This document shows positions 59,801 to 64,000 of a DNA stretch of 64,000 nt, in pieces. The first letter of the stretch is position 1. Every line of letters starts with the position of its first letter. A program made the translations under genes and the position numbers. Location: positions 35,315,029-35,379,028 of the forward strand of contig NW_022145607.1 of assembly GCF_000002235.5 (NCBI RefSeq), written 5' to 3'. The notes under the pieces were generated by a model, which did no database searches, had not been told where the DNA came from, and worked only from the letters and a program-made list of their open reading frames with translations. The DNA is from Strongylocentrotus purpuratus. Lineage: Eukaryota; Echinodermata; Echinoidea; Camarodonta; Strongylocentrotidae.

Positions 59801-62800
59801 GGTATTGATGTGTGCTGTGTCACTGCTCTTCTCACACTTCTGCAGCACCTCCAGGCAGCTCAGAAATACCCAGCATGCAATGCTGCCCTGCGGCATACTG
59901 ACCTGGATGGAATAAATGGAAAGCATTGTGAAAGAAACGGTGTGGAATCGATCAAAAAAGGTTGATCATCTAGCATATGAGTATTGGTGTGTATACTGCA
60001 AGGTTCTGGAGTCATTAAACTGATAAGAAATTTGGCCCAGTCTTGTTTAATTTATAAGCACTGTACACAGAAAGATGTATATGGGACTACGCGACACGTG
60101 CGCGATATCTATCAGGTCCAAATAGATATTTACCAAATATATCAATTAGTAGGCAGTTTCCCGGCAAAATTAGTATCATATCACGTATAAGTCAAAACAT
60201 ATTCTTTCTCATGATTGGTAATAAGAGCTTCCATTTCATTTTTTGAGAGGGGGGCGTTTCCAAAACTGGTGTTTACCTTTATCTCCTGCACTCCTTTACA
60301 ATTACATGTATGTTTGAAATGACATGTGTATGTGCTCTGTAGCCTCCAACACTCAAATTTAATATTTTTTTCGCTCCCACTCTGTACCAATCTCTTACTC
60401 TCTCCCTCTCTTCTCCTTTTTTTAGTTCTTTCTCATCCTTTCTCTCTCCCTAACTGCATACAATTATGCATAACGTTTTGTGCTTTGTACACTTCCCCCC
60501 ACAGTCTCTTCAATAGGAACAGGAGAGTCGACTGCCTTGAGAAGAGATAACTTCTTACATCAAGCAAGGTTAGCTTCCTCCCCTCCATCTCTCTCTTTCT
60601 CTCTCTCCCTCCCCTCCATCTCTCCACCTCCATCTCTCTCTCTCTCTCCCCCTCCTCTCTCTCTCCCCCTATCTCCCCCCTCCTCTCCATCTCTCTCTCT
60701 CTCCCCCTCCCCCCCCATCTCTCCATCTCCCTCTCCCCCCATCTCTCTCTCCCTCCCTCCATCTCCCTCTCTCTCTCCCCCTCCCCTCCATCTCTCCCTC
60801 CCTCTCCCTCCCCTCCATCTCTTTCTCTATCTCTCCCCCTCCCTCCATTTCCCTCTCTCCCCTCCTCTCTCTAGCTCTCTCTAGCTCTCCCTCCCCTCTA
60901 TCTCTCTCTCACTCCCCCTCTCCCCCTCCTCTCTCTCTGGCTCTCCCTCCCCTCCATCTCTCCCCCTCCTCTCTCCCTCCCCTCTATCTCTCCCCCTCCC
61001 CTCCATCTCTCCCCCCTCTCTCTTGCTCTCCCTCCCCCCCATCTCTCCCCCTCCTCTCTCCCTCGCCTCCATCTCACTCCCTCTCCCTCGCGCTCTCTCT
61101 CTCCCCCTCCCCTCCATCTCTCCCTCCTCCTCTCTCTCTCCCTCCCCGCCATCTCTCTCTCTCTCTCTCTCTCTCCCTCCACTCCATCTCTCTCACTCTC
61201 TCTCTTGTCCTACTTCTAATATCTTAAGCCCCTACACAGAGTTATTTGCCCTGTAGGCAATCTACTGCATATTTAATTATCTGTTCTGCTAACAATCCAT
61301 CTTTCAGCTCCCTCTCCCCTCCATCTTTCCCCCCTCCTCCCTCCCTCTCCTCCATCTCTCTCTCTCTCTCTCTCTCTCTATTTTTTCCTACCTCCAGTAT
61401 CTTAAGCTCTTGCACACAGTTATGCATGAAGTTCTGTGCCCTGTAAGCTACTTCACTTGGTCTCTTCAGTAGAAACAGGAGAGCCGACTGCCTTGAGAAG
61501 AGATAATTCCTGACGTCCAGGAGAGTTGGCTTTCCCCTCTCTAAGAGCTCTCGCTTATCCATGTTGACCGGCTTGGATAGGTTTAGACCATCCCAGCAGT
61601 TGCACGGGGCTTGGAAGTCAGACAACCACTTGGGCGTTGCTGTAAGATGGTGGGAGGGGTGGAGAAGAGTATAATACTGTAGCATAATTGGTCCAGTATT
61701 TAGTAAGACGTAGAGGGCGTTATAGTTAATTGTGAAATATATACATGTACATCGTAAGATGTCGGTTAGTCAATGTTGAGCTGTCGTTGCTACAGGTACA
61801 TGAAACGAGATAAAGTTACCTGAGCTGCAAATACTCTGTAAGTGTTATTTCTTTAGTCCTGTCATACATTCAGTGGCTGCGGGAGTGAGTGAATGAGAGC
61901 TAGTCTACGTTTTTCTTACACGATATACTTTTGTAAGAGCCCACTGAGAGATCGTTGATGAATGATTGTCGAGAGCGTGGACTGGGTTTTGAGAGACTGC
62001 AAGGCAGAACGCTACCCCGGCAGAGCCCGGTTATGCCACAATACAATCTTTACTACCGGTACACAAGGGATGCATAATGTCTTTAACAGAAGTTAAGATC
62101 TAGAATCTTGGAAACAAGATGGAAAAACATAAGATGTAGTCTGAGTTCTAGGTAGGACCATTGGGTGAGGAATTTACACATATTCTCTATTCTACATAAT
62201 TATAAAGCCCATAAAAATTAACCATTGGCATAAACTTGCTTCTAAAACAAAAAATACATGTATCTTGGCAGAGATAAGACAAGTTTGGCTGTAATATCAT
62301 GCCTTTTAATATTTGCTAGCATCATGAAATCTTGTTTTCCAACACTTCTGAAAACAAGATGAAATTATAATGCATTTTATGTTTCAACTAAATATATTCC
62401 CTCACGTACATTATGAATAAAGTACACCACATTGCATGGATGGATTAGGAATGGAGGATTATGAAATATGTCAGTTCCCATATTTAATGCTCAGGGTTCT
62501 TATTAAAAGCTAGGTGCCGTGTATTAAACCCGCCTATACATTTGATTGTTTCTGGCTATAGATCCAGCTACCAATGTCGTTATTCTCATGTCGGCATAAT
62601 AAAAAGTAAAGTCACCATAGAGCTGTAAAAGCACAGCCGATTTTTACTTACAAAGCTTCTTTATCTAATCAACTTCCTTGAGTCGTCGCAAAGAATTAAA
62701 AAATGAATCAGAGATGAGTCAAGTTTTATGATTGAACCCTTCTTTATCTAGCTAACTTCCCAAATTCCTTAGGCCATCTTTAAGAAATTGTTATGTTCTC

Positions 62801-63712
62801 TTCTATGCATACTACTTCATGTAATACCAACAATAAAAATGCACAATCTGTAGCGTCTTGCTATAGCTCTGTCGGTATGATTTTTGTAACGACTTCACTG
62901 TAGTACAATATGACAATTTTACATTCATTTATAGATTTTCATATCGTTTCTTCCAATATGAAAAGTAAGTTAACTTAGTAAGATCCCTGCATGCTTAAAG
63001 GGCCACTCTAATCAAAACGGGCTAAAAAAAAAAAAAAGTCATGAAGAATAATTTTTTTCCGAACATGACAAAGATTTTTCTAGAAATCATCAATAATTCT
63101 GGAATCTAGCTTTAAAAATGACGCCTCAGAAGGCTCAGAAAAAAGCCCAGTTTCGGTGATGACGCATTTGACATCACTGCAGGCGCCTCTCCGGTGAAAA
63201 GAAGGGTGATTCAGGCATTAAAATGTCCTTAAAAAGGCAAAGTATGATATTCATTGGGGAAAAAAGACATTTATTCGAAAAATAACATGCACGTGATAAT
63301 CCCAGTATGTTTTGGCAGTTTCGTCATTCCTAATTATGAAATTATCAAAATCGGACATGCCCGCAATGACTTTGTGCATCATCAAGCAACGTGACCGTAC
63401 TACCTTTTTCCGAGGGGCGTAGCCCAGCAAGCGTGAGAACTGTGAAAAATGGATGGTTATTATCATTTTTTTGTCAATTTAGAGATTTTCTAAAAAATCA
63501 GAAGCTGGAATATTAATATCTAGCTGTGTATTCATGTTTTGAAAGGCTATGTTAGTTGGGTTATAGTGGCCCTTTAACACATTTCTTCCACATATCTCAC
63601 CTCCTGCACTTGAGTTAATAATGAACTGGGAGAAGAGAGCATCCAATTCATCATATTGTACCAGAGCATCTTCAAACTGCCTCAGAGTCTCAAACATGAA
63701 TGCAAGCTCCTC
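41787..63712 (-). CDS. TRAPPC10: Trafficking protein particle complex subunit 10, C-terminal about three quarters, partial at 5' end
   Basis: Subunit of the TRAPPII tethering complex (yeast Trs130), a cytosolic/Golgi Rab-GEF complex. Minus-strand exons, named A-P here: 63712-63601, 61639-61392, 59902-59756, 58368-58180, 56259-56168, 55755-55615, 54855-54737, 53471-53118, 51922-51747, 50700-50559, 49013-48745, 48201-48104, 46493-46370, 44002-43814, 43251-42874 and 41867-41787. Phases join throughout, giving about 952 residues plus stop. Human is about 1259 residues, so about 200 N-terminal residues plus differences elsewhere are missing; the 5' exons lie right of 64000. The last donor (GAG|GTTGAA) and acceptor (GTCAG|GTCTAT) are the least certain; all others have clear signals. 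The gene contains one AT-AC intron and several partial exon duplications. Confidence 0.93.
41883..42873. other. TRAPPC10 last intron
   Basis: Contains inverted SINE pieces (42085-42170, matching 47840-47890; 42200-42295, matching the 6760-7045 SINE), the 42374-42628 dispersed repeat and the exon O 137-bp duplication. No extra coding exon found. Confidence 0.6.
42374..42628. repeat. Dispersed repeat, inverted copy of 29645-29905
   Basis: CGAAAGGGCTTGAAAATGGC ... ATTGATGTAGACAAATGCTC; ends near ACAGCTCATT. Confidence 0.8.
42655..42916 (-). repeat. Two 137-bp tandem units duplicating the 3' edge of TRAPPC10 exon O
   Basis: Units start at 42655 and 42792 (GTTCACTGAAATAAGTAGAT). The right unit contains the live exon end and donor. 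The left unit repeats LSQYLKGVDPNGE with one synonymous change (GTG/GTA) and an intact GGTGAGG donor, but has an in-frame stop just upstream. Each unit carries a C-tract. Confidence 0.85.
42874..43251 (-). CDS. TRAPPC10: TRAPPC10 exon O
   Basis: Encodes 126 residues, including LCKAGTLCTLDVAIKML, a Pro/Thr-rich insert, SLMYEIDTEGGMWAVCGRS and PLIAGFLPMPDIRLSQYLKG. The frame stays open past the donor to TGA at 42838-42840, giving a short alternative tail if the intron is retained. Two overlapping donors exist: G|GTGAGG at 42879 (strong, phase 1) and GAG|GTTGAA at 42874 (weak, phase 0). Only the second joins the terminal exon in frame, unless an unseen small exon intervenes. Confidence 0.85.
43262..43418. 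mobile_element. MITE family F
   Basis: GACCCATTTCACAAAGACTT ... AAGTTCTGTGAAACACCCCC, 11 nt upstream (gene sense) of exon O. Confidence 0.85.
43763..43802. repeat. (GGA)n/(GAA)n microsatellite
   Basis: GAGGAGGAGG run next to the exon N donor; on the minus strand it is a CT-rich tract in the intron start. Confidence 0.9.
43814..53471 (-). CDS. TRAPPC10: TRAPPC10 exons H-N: beta-rich middle and C-terminal domain
   Basis: Exon H: LYLWDFIFAPPTLSLDPPNG. Exon I: SLVCTNANVILQRQDSSTSL. Exon J: AENGTFEAKQLICQIYN. Exon K: LLCGIPQDITLHLTTGYTPI. Exon L: FSVECPWSETVMTTLEFTNP. Exon M: RKFLQVTVESSCDLTFELSG. Exon N: QSVSYVWEAKPVPD. Each aligns with the human order. These are the beta-sandwich stretches of the TRAPPC10/Trs130 C-terminal family. 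Confidence 0.92.
44042..44316 (+). mobile_element. Inverted-repeat element with tRNA-like core
   Basis: GTTTGAACATATTTGTGGCT then CACCCAGTAAACAAGATTG at 44098-44150 is mirrored at 44265-44314. Between lies TGGCCTGGTGGTAGGGTCGC ... GGCTCAAATCCCGC, a tRNA-like A/B-box unit. Outer left part TAATGCTTCCTGGGAGAAAT is shared with 58774-59013. The right end is cut by a family D element. Confidence 0.8.
44326..44515. mobile_element. TTAA MITE family D, inverted
   Basis: Starts after TTAA 44322-44325; the right end reads AGTAGTGCAGTGGGGCTCTAAAG, worn. Confidence 0.82.
44897..45270. mobile_element. TTAA MITE family A
   Basis: TTAA at 44893-44896 and 45271-45274; AGAGAAGATTGAGTTCTGG ... CAGAACTCAAATTTATCT. 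Confidence 0.88.
45666..46320. mobile_element. MITE family G split by a family A MITE
   Basis: Outer ends GGGGGGGTGTTTCACAAAGA ... GATCTTTGTGAAACACCCCC. The inner break is at a TTAA that is intact in the 30664-30982 copy. Confidence 0.88.
45880..46267. mobile_element. TTAA MITE family A, nested
   Basis: TTAA at 45876-45879 and 46268-46271; AGTTAAAGACCAGTTATGG ... ATACTGGCCTTTACCT. Confidence 0.88.
46837..47223. mobile_element. TTAA MITE family B, inverted
   Basis: TTAA at 46833-46836 and 47224-47227; AGGGATCAGGTGACTTTG ... TTAAACGATGCCT. Confidence 0.88.
47456..48016. mobile_element. TTAA MITE family A carrying a SINE
   Basis: TTAA at 47452-47455 and 48017-48020; AGGTAAAGACCGGTAGTGG ... 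AACTGGTCTATACCT. Longer than relatives because of the insert at about 47778-47995. Confidence 0.82.
47778..47995 (+). mobile_element. SINE with GCGCTATATAA(ATT)n tail
   Basis: TTTTTGAGCGTCAAGTAACG, GCTCCCCAGGGAGTGGAGAT, GACCGGGGTAATAGTAT, then TATTAAGCGCTATATAA and ATT repeats. Shared with 56896-57080; inserted near GGGG|TTTCC of the host MITE. Confidence 0.8.
48645..48715. mobile_element. Half copy of the CAGGCCTGATAATTACC element
   Basis: AACCGATTTAAATTGGGTAA then TTATCAGGCCTG only. Confidence 0.6.
49110..49250 (+). repeat. SINE 3' fragment with CGCTGTATAAG(ATT)n tail
   Basis: GACCTTGCAAGGTCGATACA then GCGCTGTATAAGAATCC and ATT repeats. No 5' part recognised. Confidence 0.5.
49658..50516. 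repeat. 34-bp minisatellite, about 10 units, split by a MITE
   Basis: Unit ACCATACATCAGTATAATCA + TCAGCTTAGACACT. One unit lies at 49658-49685 and about nine at 50188-50516, ending about 43 nt before (plus map) exon J. Confidence 0.92.
49686..50187. mobile_element. TTAA MITE family C, inserted in the minisatellite
   Basis: TTAA at 49682-49685 and 50188-50191; AGGTAATACAAAGTTTTTGG ... CAAAACTTTGTATTACCT. The uninterrupted array unit contains the single TTAA target (CAGCTTAAACACT). Confidence 0.93.
51344..51730. mobile_element. TTAA MITE family A
   Basis: AGGTAAAGTTGAGTTCTGG after TTAA at 51340-51343 ... CAGAACTCAACCTTCTCT; right TTAA worn to TATAA. It ends about 16 nt from exon I. Confidence 0.83.
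52061..52147 (-). pseudogene. Partial duplicate of TRAPPC10 exon I (copy 2)
   Basis: Reads VETSSLVCSNANVILQRQAT then STSLRKMITT before a stop, against exon I VETSSLVCTNANVILQRQDS. A splice acceptor (ATTTTATAG) is kept; the second half of the exon and the donor are absent. It lies upstream of exon I in gene direction. Confidence 0.85.
52172..52548. mobile_element. TTAA MITE family B with paralogous empty site
   Basis: TTAA at 52168-52171 and 52549-52552; AGGGATTGTTTAACAATG ... ACCGGATCCCT. The neighbouring unit has the unfilled site GACATTAAAAGTTTATCC at about 51955. Confidence 0.95.
52655..52722 (-). pseudogene. Partial duplicate of TRAPPC10 exon I (copy 3, older)
   Basis: Reads about VEMSFLVCSNDSVTLRRQAT; the acceptor is lost (CTTGAG in place of CTAG). 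It is more diverged than copy 2. The flanking ACATTTTTAGG...TTATCATCTTTCTGAG is shared with copy 2, so the units are tandem. Confidence 0.8.
52871..53052. repeat. Foldback element
   Basis: GTAAACAAACCA ... TAAGATGGCGCCCATGCAAA is mirrored by TTTGCATGGGCGCTATCTTA ... TGGTTTGTTTAC, with about 36-bp strong arms around a 52-nt loop. Confidence 0.85.
53945..54260. repeat. Dispersed repeat (ATCTCAGCCAATACTTAACA), copy 4, split
   Basis: Matches 27055-27300 and 32822-33207; interrupted by the 98-bp foldback at 54050-54147. Confidence 0.88.
54050..54147. mobile_element. 98-bp foldback insertion
   Basis: CCGTCCCTATTTTCACGAAG ... CTTCGTGAAAATAGAGACG with arms of about 33 nt. Sister copies have uninterrupted TTCAATTGG; here it reads TTCAAT|...|AATTGG, a 3-bp AAT duplication. 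Confidence 0.88.
54737..59902 (-). CDS. TRAPPC10: TRAPPC10 exons C-G: alpha-solenoid region
   Basis: Exon C: ACWVFLSCLEVLQKCEKSSD. Exon D: LNSVVDLLSGMGQTAEVG and LREALSSQDSFSKHYL. Exon E: FKHIGRMRSAKLIGKDLASF. Exon F: TGELHKAESFLSDALKVYEA then EGWGMMTASTRKELAGCY. Exon G: LAADKFVDPDRMNYFKEINR. Exons F and G join across a U12-type intron as KKLDNNLK|YLKLCCQLAAD, which aligns without a gap to the human KHLGQIENYLQTSSLLASD. Confidence 0.92.
54856..55614 (-). other. TRAPPC10: AT-AC U12-type intron of TRAPPC10
   Basis: The minus-strand intron begins ATATCCTTCC (55614-55605), close to the U12 donor consensus ATATCCTTT. It ends TCTTTAACTCATCTCAATAC, whose TCTTTAACT resembles the U12 branch site (TCCTTAAC) with the branch A at 54869, 13 nt before the end. 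No GT donor in exon F keeps the frame open. The AT-AC junction gives an ungapped protein alignment with human. The intron also contains a GTTTCACAAA-type element at 54889-55035. Confidence 0.9.
54889..55035. mobile_element. MITE family F in the AT-AC intron
   Basis: GGGCCCTGTTTCACAAAACT ... GGCTTTATGAAACAGGCCCC, starting 20 nt upstream of the branch-point A in gene sense. Confidence 0.85.
56352..56425 (+). repeat. SINE 3' tail fragment
   Basis: AAAATTTGGAGTGGACTTTA with ATT repeats, as in the 14847-15140 SINE; no tRNA head. Confidence 0.6.
56896..57080 (+). mobile_element. SINE with GCGCTATATAA(ATT)n tail, copy 2
   Basis: GTCAAACAGTTTTTGAGCGT ... TAAGCGCTATATAAGTGG + ATTATTATT; matches 47778-47995. 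Confidence 0.82.
57210..57321. mobile_element. Short MITE with GGGACTTTTAGATTTGC ends, TA target
   Basis: GGGACTTTTAGATTTGCG ... GCAAATCTAAAAGTCCC flanked by TA; Tc1/mariner-like. A related worn start is at 4051. Confidence 0.8.
57770..58120. mobile_element. TTAA MITE family A
   Basis: AGGTAATGACCAGTTCTGG after TTAA 57766-57769 ... AAACTGGTCTATACCT; right TTAA worn to CTAAA. It ends 60 nt from exon D. Confidence 0.82.
58540..59013 (-). mobile_element. Two adjacent copies of the tRNA-core TIR element
   Basis: The full copy 58774-59013 has ends TAATGCTTCCTGGGAGAAAT ... ATTTCTCCCAGGAAGCATTA plus GTTTAAACATAT inside them. The core on the minus strand reads TGGCCTGGTGGTAGAGTCGC and GGTTCAAGTCCCGC. 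The left copy (58540-58680) lacks its outer end. A third partial lies at 63800-63890. Confidence 0.85.
59318..59598. mobile_element. CAGGCCTGATAATTACC element, inverted
   Basis: CAGGGGTGATAGTGAGCACT ... CGGGTAATTATCAGGCCTG; the interior holds C- and T-tracts. Confidence 0.7.
59592..59742. mobile_element. MITE family F
   Basis: GGGGTACGTTTCACAAAATT ... AAGGCTTTGTGAAACGGGCCCC; abuts the previous element and stops about 14 nt from exon C. Confidence 0.85.
59925..60285. mobile_element. TTAA MITE family A, left-truncated
   Basis: GCATTGTGAAAGAAACGGTG ... CAAAACTGGTGTTTACCT. The first about 30 bp are missing, beginning 23 nt from exon C. Confidence 0.75.
60458..60575 (-). pseudogene. Partial duplicate of TRAPPC10 exon B (copy 1)
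   Basis: Reads KLTLLDVRSYLFSRQSTLLF then LLKRLWGEVYKAQNVMHNCM, against exon B PTLLDVRNYLFSRQSALLF...RAQNFMHNCV. The frame is open, but the splice donor is gone and the acceptor side is replaced by CT-rich repeat. It lies downstream of exon B in the following intron. Confidence 0.85.
60580..61380. repeat. CT-rich satellite with CTCCATCTCTCTC units, interrupted by exon B fragments
   Basis: About 700 nt of CTCTCTCCCTCCCCTCCATC-type sequence on the plus strand, so pure purine on the transcribed TRAPPC10 RNA. The long open frames here are low-complexity artefacts. Confidence 0.95.
61208..61262 (-). pseudogene. Short partial duplicate of TRAPPC10 exon B 3' edge (copy 2)
   Basis: Plus-strand TTCTAATATCTTAAGCCCCT then TTTGCCCTGTAGGCAATCTAC matches 61389-61455 of exon B and its donor flank, with an internal deletion. 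It lies between two CT-rich arrays. Confidence 0.6.
61392..63712 (-). CDS. TRAPPC10: TRAPPC10 exons A-B
   Basis: Exon A reads EELAFMFETLRQFEDALVQY then DELDALFSQFIIN, nearly the human sequence, entering in phase 0 and leaving in phase 1. Exon B reads KPVNMDKRELLERGKPTLLD, then VRNYLFSRQSALLFLLKR and MHNCVQELKILE, with donor GAG|GTAGGA. The intervening intron (61640-63600) holds a 575-bp TTAA element at 62999-63573. I recognise nothing in 61640-62995. Confidence 0.92.
61640..62998. other. Left part of TRAPPC10 intron between exons A and B
   Basis: About 1.35 kb of AT-rich sequence without a recognised repeat, RNA gene or coding frame. Confidence 0.5.
62999..63573. mobile_element. TTAA MITE family E, 575 bp
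   Basis: TTAA at 62995-62998 and 63574-63577; AGGGCCACTCTAATCAAAAC ... GTTGGGTTATAGTGGCCCT. It ends 28 nt before exon A (plus map). Confidence 0.88.
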
Positions 63713-64000
63713 CTGAAAGGATACAAATGGCAATTTGATAATGATAAAGAGAGAAAGATGGATGGCAATATGATAATACAGAATATGACAATATATACAG
63801 ATCGATCAATCAATTTTATTTACTGGGTGTAAGCCACAAATATGTTTTAATAATTGAAATTTTTCCCAGGAAGCATTACATTTATTTAAAAAAAAATAAA
63901 AAAATGATAATAACCAAACATAAATACATACAAATGAACTATTAATAAAAGAGCCATTATAGGCTATCGCTAACTCCTGCTAAAAGATCATAAATAGAAA
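63713..64000. other. TRAPPC10 intron upstream of exon A
   Basis: Contains a partial tRNA-core TIR element (63800-63890: CACTGGGTGTAAGCCACAAA-like and TTTTTCCCAGGAAGCATTAC). Otherwise AT-rich. Confidence 0.6.

Noticed and set aside
60433-61256. Long Ser/Pro/Leu or Glu/Arg/Gly open frames
   Set aside because: Products of the CT-rich satellite; only the 60458-60575 piece has real exon B similarity.
63251-63466. 71-residue frame upstream of TRAPPC10 exon A
   Set aside because: Lies wholly within the family E MITE; no domain recognised.
1-64000. CRISPR arrays, bacterial operons, retroviral or Polinton remains
   Set aside because: The tandem repeats have no spacer pattern, all three genes are intron-split, and no gag, pol, env, capsid or long terminal repeat similarity was seen.

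Overview
The window is animal genomic DNA: AT-rich, with intron-split genes and a very high density of short inverted-repeat elements. Three conserved protein genes can be read exon by exon in consistent phase. The repeat content and gene structure suggest a deuterostome marine invertebrate, most likely a sea urchin. The species cannot be fixed from the sequence alone.

Layout. Positions 1-6329 (minus strand) hold the first five coding exons of ZMPSTE24, the CAAX prenyl protease; the catalytic HEXXH half lies beyond the left edge. Positions 6330-11544 form a divergent intergenic region packed with G-rich tracts and satellite-like tandem repeats. Positions 11545-32679 (plus strand) hold a complete SMARCAD1 (Fun30-type chromatin remodeller): 18 coding exons and 1153 residues by my manual splicing. 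Its 3' UTR probably runs several kilobases further and contains a long inverted repeat. From the right edge down to 41787 (minus strand) lie the last 16 coding exons of TRAPPC10 (TRAPPII vesicle-tethering subunit), about 952 residues; the first part of that gene lies beyond the right edge. SMARCAD1 and TRAPPC10 are tail to tail. The three genes have unrelated cellular jobs (prelamin and prenyl-protein processing, chromatin remodelling, Golgi traffic), and nothing suggests they act together.

The most unusual region is the TRAPPC10 3' end. A 96-bp unit that contains the C-terminal coding exon with its stop codon is tandemly repeated six times (41307-41882). All five variable positions inside the coding part of the units are synonymous. 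A decayed seventh copy lies at about 40750-40812. Partial copies of three other TRAPPC10 exons also lie in neighbouring introns, so piecemeal exon duplication recurs in this gene. TRAPPC10 also has an intron (54856-55614) with AT-AC ends and minor-spliceosome (U12-type) donor and branch signals.

The rest is mostly short non-autonomous DNA transposons. At least five families insert at TTAA and share AGG...CCT termini. Three insertions have a paralogous empty site inside the window. Others share GGGGTGTTTCACAAA-type ends. There are also tRNA-derived SINEs, a TIR element carrying a tRNA-like core, a 1.83-kb hAT-like element with a long perfect palindrome, one LINE endonuclease remnant and several minisatellites. 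I saw no CRISPR array, operon, true tRNA or rRNA gene, and no recognisable retroviral or Polinton fossil.
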